A stretch of 64,000 nt of DNA from an uncultured Tessaracoccus sp. (GTDB lineage: Bacteria > Actinomycetota > Actinomycetes > Propionibacteriales > Propionibacteriaceae): NCBI RefSeq assembly GCF_943914565.1, contig NZ_CALUCN010000010.1, positions 28,041 through 92,040 on the forward strand, in the 5' to 3' direction. Of this stretch, positions 60,963 through 64,000 are shown piece by piece. Within the stretch, counting starts at the first letter, position 1; every line of letters starts with the position of its first letter. The notes under the pieces are model-generated. The model was not told the DNA's origin and did no database searches. It was given only the letters and a program-made list of their open reading frames with translations. Position numbers and translations under genes: made by a program.

Positions 60963-61434
60963 TCTCGAGTTCGCGCGCAAGATCGCACTCGACCTCCTGA
61001 GCGCCCGCCCGCGTTCGGAGGCCGAGCTGCGTGCTGCCCTCGCCAAGCGCAACGTCCCCGACGAGCTCGTCGACGAGCTGTGCGGACGGTTCGTCGAGGT
61101 GGGGCTCCTGGACGATGACGAGTTCGCCGCCACCCTCGTCCGGAGCCGCTCGACGTACTCGCACCACGGCCGCTACCGCATCCGCCAGGAGCTGCGGAAG
61201 AAGGGCATCGACGACGAGCGCGCCGAGGTGGCCCTCGGGGCCATCAGCGACGAGGACGAGCTCGAGGCCGCCCGGGCCGTCGCGGAGAAGAAGCTGCGGT
61301 CGCTCTCCGGGCTCGAGTCGCGCGTTGCCGCCCGGCGCCTGGCCGGGGCGCTCGCGCGTCGGGGCTTCGCGCCGGACGTGGTGCGCGAGGTCACACGGGA
61401 TGCGGTGCTAGATTCGGGCGACGAGATCGCGTGA
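60946..61434 (+). CDS. recX: Regulatory protein RecX
   Basis: 162 residues of tandem three-helix RecX repeats (ALDLLSARPRSEAELRAALAK, cited by core; YSHHGRYRIRQELRKKGI). It caps and inhibits RecA filaments. GTG 60946 overlaps recA by 17 bases and follows GGAG at 60938-60941; no other plausible in-frame start exists nearby. This coupling is conserved. Confidence 0.92.
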   Translation: MRSISDLEFARKIALDLLSARPRSEAELRAALAKRNVPDELVDELCGRFVEVGLLDDDEFAATLVRSRSTYSHHGRYRIRQELRKKGIDDERAEVALGAISDEDELEAARAVAEKKLRSLSGLESRVAARRLAGALARRGFAPDVVREVTRDAVLDSGDEIA

Positions 61435-61443
61435 GGAGGCCCC

Positions 61444-62841
61444 GTGGAGTGGTTGCCCTGGCTCATCAGCGTCCTGGCGCTGGCGGGCATCGTCATCATG
61501 CTCCTGGACGAGCGGCGGGAGCTGCGCCGCGCCAAGGACGAGGCTCGCGAGGCGCGTGAGGCCCGGGCCGCGGCCGAGGCGCAGCTCGCTGAGCGGACGC
61601 GCAGCGAGGCGGACCTCCGTCGGATGCGTGACGAGCTCGACGCCGACAGGGCCGCGCTCACCGAGCGGGACCGCGCGCTCGGCGCGACGGAGGGCGAGCT
61701 CACGCGCGAACGCGAACGAGTCGCGGGGCTCTCGGCCGAGGACGCGAGGCGTGCGATCATCGACCAGATCCGCTCCGACGCCGAGCTCGCTGGCGCGCGT
61801 GCCGCGCGCGAGATCGAGCACCGTGCCCGCAGGGACGCCCAGCGGGTCGCGACGGAGATCGTGGTGACCGCGATCGAGCGGGTTGCCGTCGAGCAGACGG
61901 CCGAGACCGTCTCCGCCACGGTGCCGCTGCCCAACGACGAGATGAAGGGCCGCGTCATCGGCAAGGAGGGGCGCAACATCCGCGCCTTCGAGCAGGCCAC
62001 CGGCGCCAACGTCGTCATCGACGAGGGCCCGTCCGTGACGGTCAGCTGCTTCGACCCCCTGCGACGAGAGACGGCCAGGCTCGCGCTCGAGACGCTCGTC
62101 GCCGACGGCAACATCCACCCGGCCCGCATCGAACACGTGCTCACCGCCACGAGGCGACGCATGGACGATCGCATGCGCGAGGCCGCCGACGAGGCACTCG
62201 CCGACGTCGGCATCGTGGACCTCGACCCGGAGCTGGTGCCGTACGTGGGGCGACTGGCGTTCCGCACGAGTCACGGACAGAACGTGCTGGGCCACCTCGT
62301 CGAGTGCGCGCACCTCGCCCGCGGGATCGCGCACGAGCTCGGCGTCGACGCGGCGCAGTGTGCGCGGGCGGCGTTCCTGCACGACATCGGCAAGGCGCTC
62401 ACGCACGAGCAGCAGGGCTCCCACGCGTTGCTCGGTGCGGAGCTGCTGCGCGTCCATGGTGAGGACCCCGACGTCGTGCACGCCGTGGAGGCCCACCACG
62501 GCGAGGTCGAGCCGACCACCGTCGAGGCGTTCATCACCCGTGCGGTGGACGCGATCTCGGCGTCGCGCCCGGGCGCCCGACGCGATTCGCTCGAGGCCTA
62601 CCTCGAGCGGATGGAGGCGCTGGAGCGCATCGCGGCGGCCAAGCCGGGCGTCGCGAAGGCCTACGCCATGCAGGCGGGGCACGAGGTCCGCGTCATGGTG
62701 GAGCCGGAGAACGTCGATGACGACGCGGCCCACCTCCTCGCGCACGAGATCGCGCGGGAGATCGAGGAGGGGCTCACGTATCCCGGTCAGGTCCGGGTCA
62801 CGGTGGTGCGGGAGTCGCGGGCGACGGCCGTCGCCAGCTGA
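61444..62841 (+). CDS. rny: Ribonuclease Y
   Basis: 465-residue endoribonuclease: an N-terminal membrane helix (LPWLISVLALAGIVIMLL), a long coiled coil (about 25-140), a KH domain (about 165-230, DEMKGRVIGKEGRNIRAFEQ) and an HD domain with FLHDIGKALTHE plus downstream HHGEVEPTT. It starts mRNA decay at the membrane. It is shorter than the roughly 520-residue Bacillus enzyme, mainly in the coiled coil. GTG 61444 is 9 bases after recX, after GAGGAGG. Confidence 0.92.
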   Translation: MEWLPWLISVLALAGIVIMLLDERRELRRAKDEAREAREARAAAEAQLAERTRSEADLRRMRDELDADRAALTERDRALGATEGELTRERERVAGLSAEDARRAIIDQIRSDAELAGARAAREIEHRARRDAQRVATEIVVTAIERVAVEQTAETVSATVPLPNDEMKGRVIGKEGRNIRAFEQATGANVVIDEGPSVTVSCFDPLRRETARLALETLVADGNIHPARIEHVLTATRRRMDDRMREAADEALADVGIVDLDPELVPYVGRLAFRTSHGQNVLGHLVECAHLARGIAHELGVDAAQCARAAFLHDIGKALTHEQQGSHALLGAELLRVHGEDPDVVHAVEAHHGEVEPTTVEAFITRAVDAISASRPGARRDSLEAYLERMEALERIAAAKPGVAKAYAMQAGHEVRVMVEPENVDDDAAHLLAHEIAREIEEGLTYPGQVRVTVVRESRATAVAS

Positions 62842-62844
62842 GCA

Positions 62845-63729
62845 TCAGCGAGCGGGGCGGATGCCCCAGCGGCCCGACGCGGTCTCGCCCGGTTCGAGCC
62901 GCAGCAGGGCCGAATTGGTGGGGCCCTCGTTGAACGCGTTCGGGCCACAGGTCATGGGTTCGACGGCGATCGCGCGACGGCTCGGGTGGGTGTGCACCTG
63001 CATCCACTGGTGGTGCGCGTCGGCCCAGACGCTCACGGCGTGTTCGGGGCCGGTGAGCGTGACCTGCCACTCCTCGGGTCCGCCGGTGAAGGCGGTGTCG
63101 AGCTCGCCGTCGCCCACGCGACGAGGCTCACGGAAGTCGTGGCCCTCCGTCACGTCGGCGATCTCGACCGGCAGGAGCCGCTCGTCGACGAGCAGTTCCT
63201 TGGCGAACGGGACGTCGAGTTCCACGTCCGCGACATCCTCGAACGCGAGGTAGGGGTGGGCGCCGTAGCCGAACGGCAGGGGAGTGCGGCCGACGTTCGT
63301 CGCGCGCCACGCGACGGTCAACCCGTCGTCGCCGACGCGCCAGGTGCACTCGATGCGCACGGAGCCGGCCCAGCCGAGCTGCGGATGGACGATGCACGCG
63401 AGCGTCAGCGAGGCCTCGTCGCGACGCACGAGCCGCCACTCGATCGCGGCGGCCAGGCCGTGGAGGGCCGTGCCGAGTCCGGGCTCGTTGATGGGCAGCT
63501 GGTACTCGGTGCCGTCGAAGGTGTAGCGACCGTCCCGGATCCGGTTGGGCCACGGCACCAGCGTCGAACCCACCCACGCAAGCGGCGGCTGGTCGTCGCC
63601 GTACGTGAGGCACAGCTCGCGCCCCGCCCAGGTGAAGCTGCGCAGCGTCGCGCCCACCTCCGCGATGACGGCGGTGCCGTCACCGCTGCTGATCCGGTAC
63701 TGGGTCCCCGTGGGAAGCACGCTGCTCAT
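62845..63729 (-). CDS. galM: Aldose 1-epimerase family protein
   Basis: 294 residues of the galactose-mutarotase fold. Active-site histidines are in ALHGLAAAIEW and FGYGAHPYL, and the catalytic glutamate in AIAVEPMTCGPNAFNEG. It interconverts aldose anomers, a natural complement to the xylose and aldose-uptake genes further left. ATG 63729 follows TAGGCT (63736-63741, minus strand) by 6 bases. It ends 3 bases from the rny stop. Confidence 0.9.
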   Translation of the reverse strand: MSSVLPTGTQYRISSGDGTAVIAEVGATLRSFTWAGRELCLTYGDDQPPLAWVGSTLVPWPNRIRDGRYTFDGTEYQLPINEPGLGTALHGLAAAIEWRLVRRDEASLTLACIVHPQLGWAGSVRIECTWRVGDDGLTVAWRATNVGRTPLPFGYGAHPYLAFEDVADVELDVPFAKELLVDERLLPVEIADVTEGHDFREPRRVGDGELDTAFTGGPEEWQVTLTGPEHAVSVWADAHHQWMQVHTHPSRRAIAVEPMTCGPNAFNEGPTNSALLRLEPGETASGRWGIRPAR

Positions 63730-63897
63730 GTGCGCAGCCTAGCCCTCGCCCGACCCCCTTGGTCCTGACGGGCCAGGTCCGCTCGTCGAGTGTTCCGTCG
63801 GCGCAGATCATCACGTGTCCGCCCGACGGGTGGGTTATCGAGCTGGCGTCAGATGGTGCAGGAGCTCGACCCCAAGAGCCCGGCCCCATCACGAGGT

Positions 63898-63913
63898 TCG
63901 AAAACAAGTTTGA
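63898..63913 (+). promoter_or_regulatory. LexA-like box 1 upstream of the edge gene
   Basis: TCGAAA-ACAA-GTTTGA resembles the SOS box TCGAAC-N4-GTTCGA with two changes, and is close in form to lexA operators of mycobacteria. The remaining 63742-63897 contains nothing I can identify. Confidence 0.5.
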
Positions 63914-63931
63914 TTCATTTCGTGCAAACCC

Positions 63932-63959
63932 TTGTATCGGTACGCCTGTTCGGTATACT
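63932..63959 (+). promoter_or_regulatory. Promoter with LexA-like box 2 for the edge gene
   Basis: TTGTAT (63932-63937), 16 bases and TATACT (63954-63959). The spacer contains GTAC-GCCT-GTTC (63940-63951), one base from the LexA core GAAC-N4-GTTC. The junction GTTCGGTATACTGG copies the recA layout GTTCGGTACGCTGG at 59791-59804. Confidence 0.55.
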
Positions 63960-63996
63960 GGAGGTAGTTCGGAGACGATGAGGGGAGGCGAGCATC

Positions 63997-64000
63997 ATGA
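63997..64000 (+). CDS. Start of a gene cut by the window edge
   Basis: ATG at 63997, 8 bases after a strong ribosome site GGGGAGG (63982-63988) and about 30 bases after a predicted transcription start. Only the start codon is visible, so the product is unknown. Two LexA-like boxes ahead of it suggest an SOS gene, perhaps lexA itself, which lies within a few genes of recA in many actinobacteria. Confidence 0.45.

Noticed and set aside
63790..63981. A 63-codon open frame upstream of the edge gene
   Set aside because: It crosses the predicted promoter and LexA-like boxes, has no ribosome site and resembles no protein.

Overview
The window is a gene-dense, roughly 70% GC chromosomal segment from an actinobacterium. 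My best guess is the Propionibacteriaceae; this rests on gene content and order, not on a search. Markers are pafB-pafC-tatA-tatC-helY, xerD-parA-scpA-scpB-rluB, ftsK-rimO-pgsA-cinA-clgR, DUF3046-recA-recX-rny, an ANTAR response regulator after pyk, and many GTG/TTG starts with 4-base ATGA/GTGA stop-start overlaps. A TAnnnT -10 hexamer 6-7 bases before many start codons on both strands points to widespread leaderless transcription. No prophage, IS element, CRISPR array or rRNA was seen.

Layout. 1-13.1 kb: traR/dksA-lspA-rluD, pyk, tRNA-Leu, pdtaR-like regulator, thioesterase, nicotinamidase, then the Nudix-xerD-parA-(ribbon-helix-helix-like protein)-scpA-scpB-rluB-FKBP string and gluQ. 13.2-20 kb: pafBC, tatAC, lipid kinase, helY. 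20.1-34.7 kb: hisF and a HIT protein, then the branched-chain amino acid block: an ilv leader peptide with attenuator, ilvB-ilvN-ilvC, an NfeD/flotillin pair, leuB, tRNA-Gln and tRNA-Glu, an IclR regulator divergent from leuC-leuD, and a ribokinase-like gene. 34.7-37.6 kb: a membrane protein with three Ltp-type repeats, a LuxR regulator lacking the receiver aspartate, and an amino-acid oxidase-type flavoprotein.

37.6-48.1 kb is a sugar module: a ROK repressor divergent from xylA-xylB, a glycerate kinase, and a ChvE-type aldose ABC importer with a divergent LacI regulator. The importer and its regulator have visibly lower GC than their surroundings. 48.2-53.2 kb: two unknown membrane-associated genes, an acyltransferase, trmO, ddlA and thiL. 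53.3-64 kb: ftsK, rimO, pgsA, cinA and clgR; a DeoR regulator placed between clgR and DUF3046; recA, recX, rny and galM; and the first bases of a gene preceded by two LexA-like boxes.

The strongest network signal is DNA damage. The window encodes PafBC, the activator of the RecA-NDp promoter class. A near-consensus RecA-NDp motif and a LexA box precede recA. A fully matching RecA-NDp motif (TTGTCAGTG, 8 bases, TACCCT) precedes the Ltp-repeat membrane gene. This suggests a damage-induced envelope protein related to a family that includes a phage superinfection-exclusion lipoprotein. The second signal is amino-acid control: a 13-residue leader peptide (MVVPMTNRHLVIL) followed by hairpins and a U-tract terminator ahead of ilvB.
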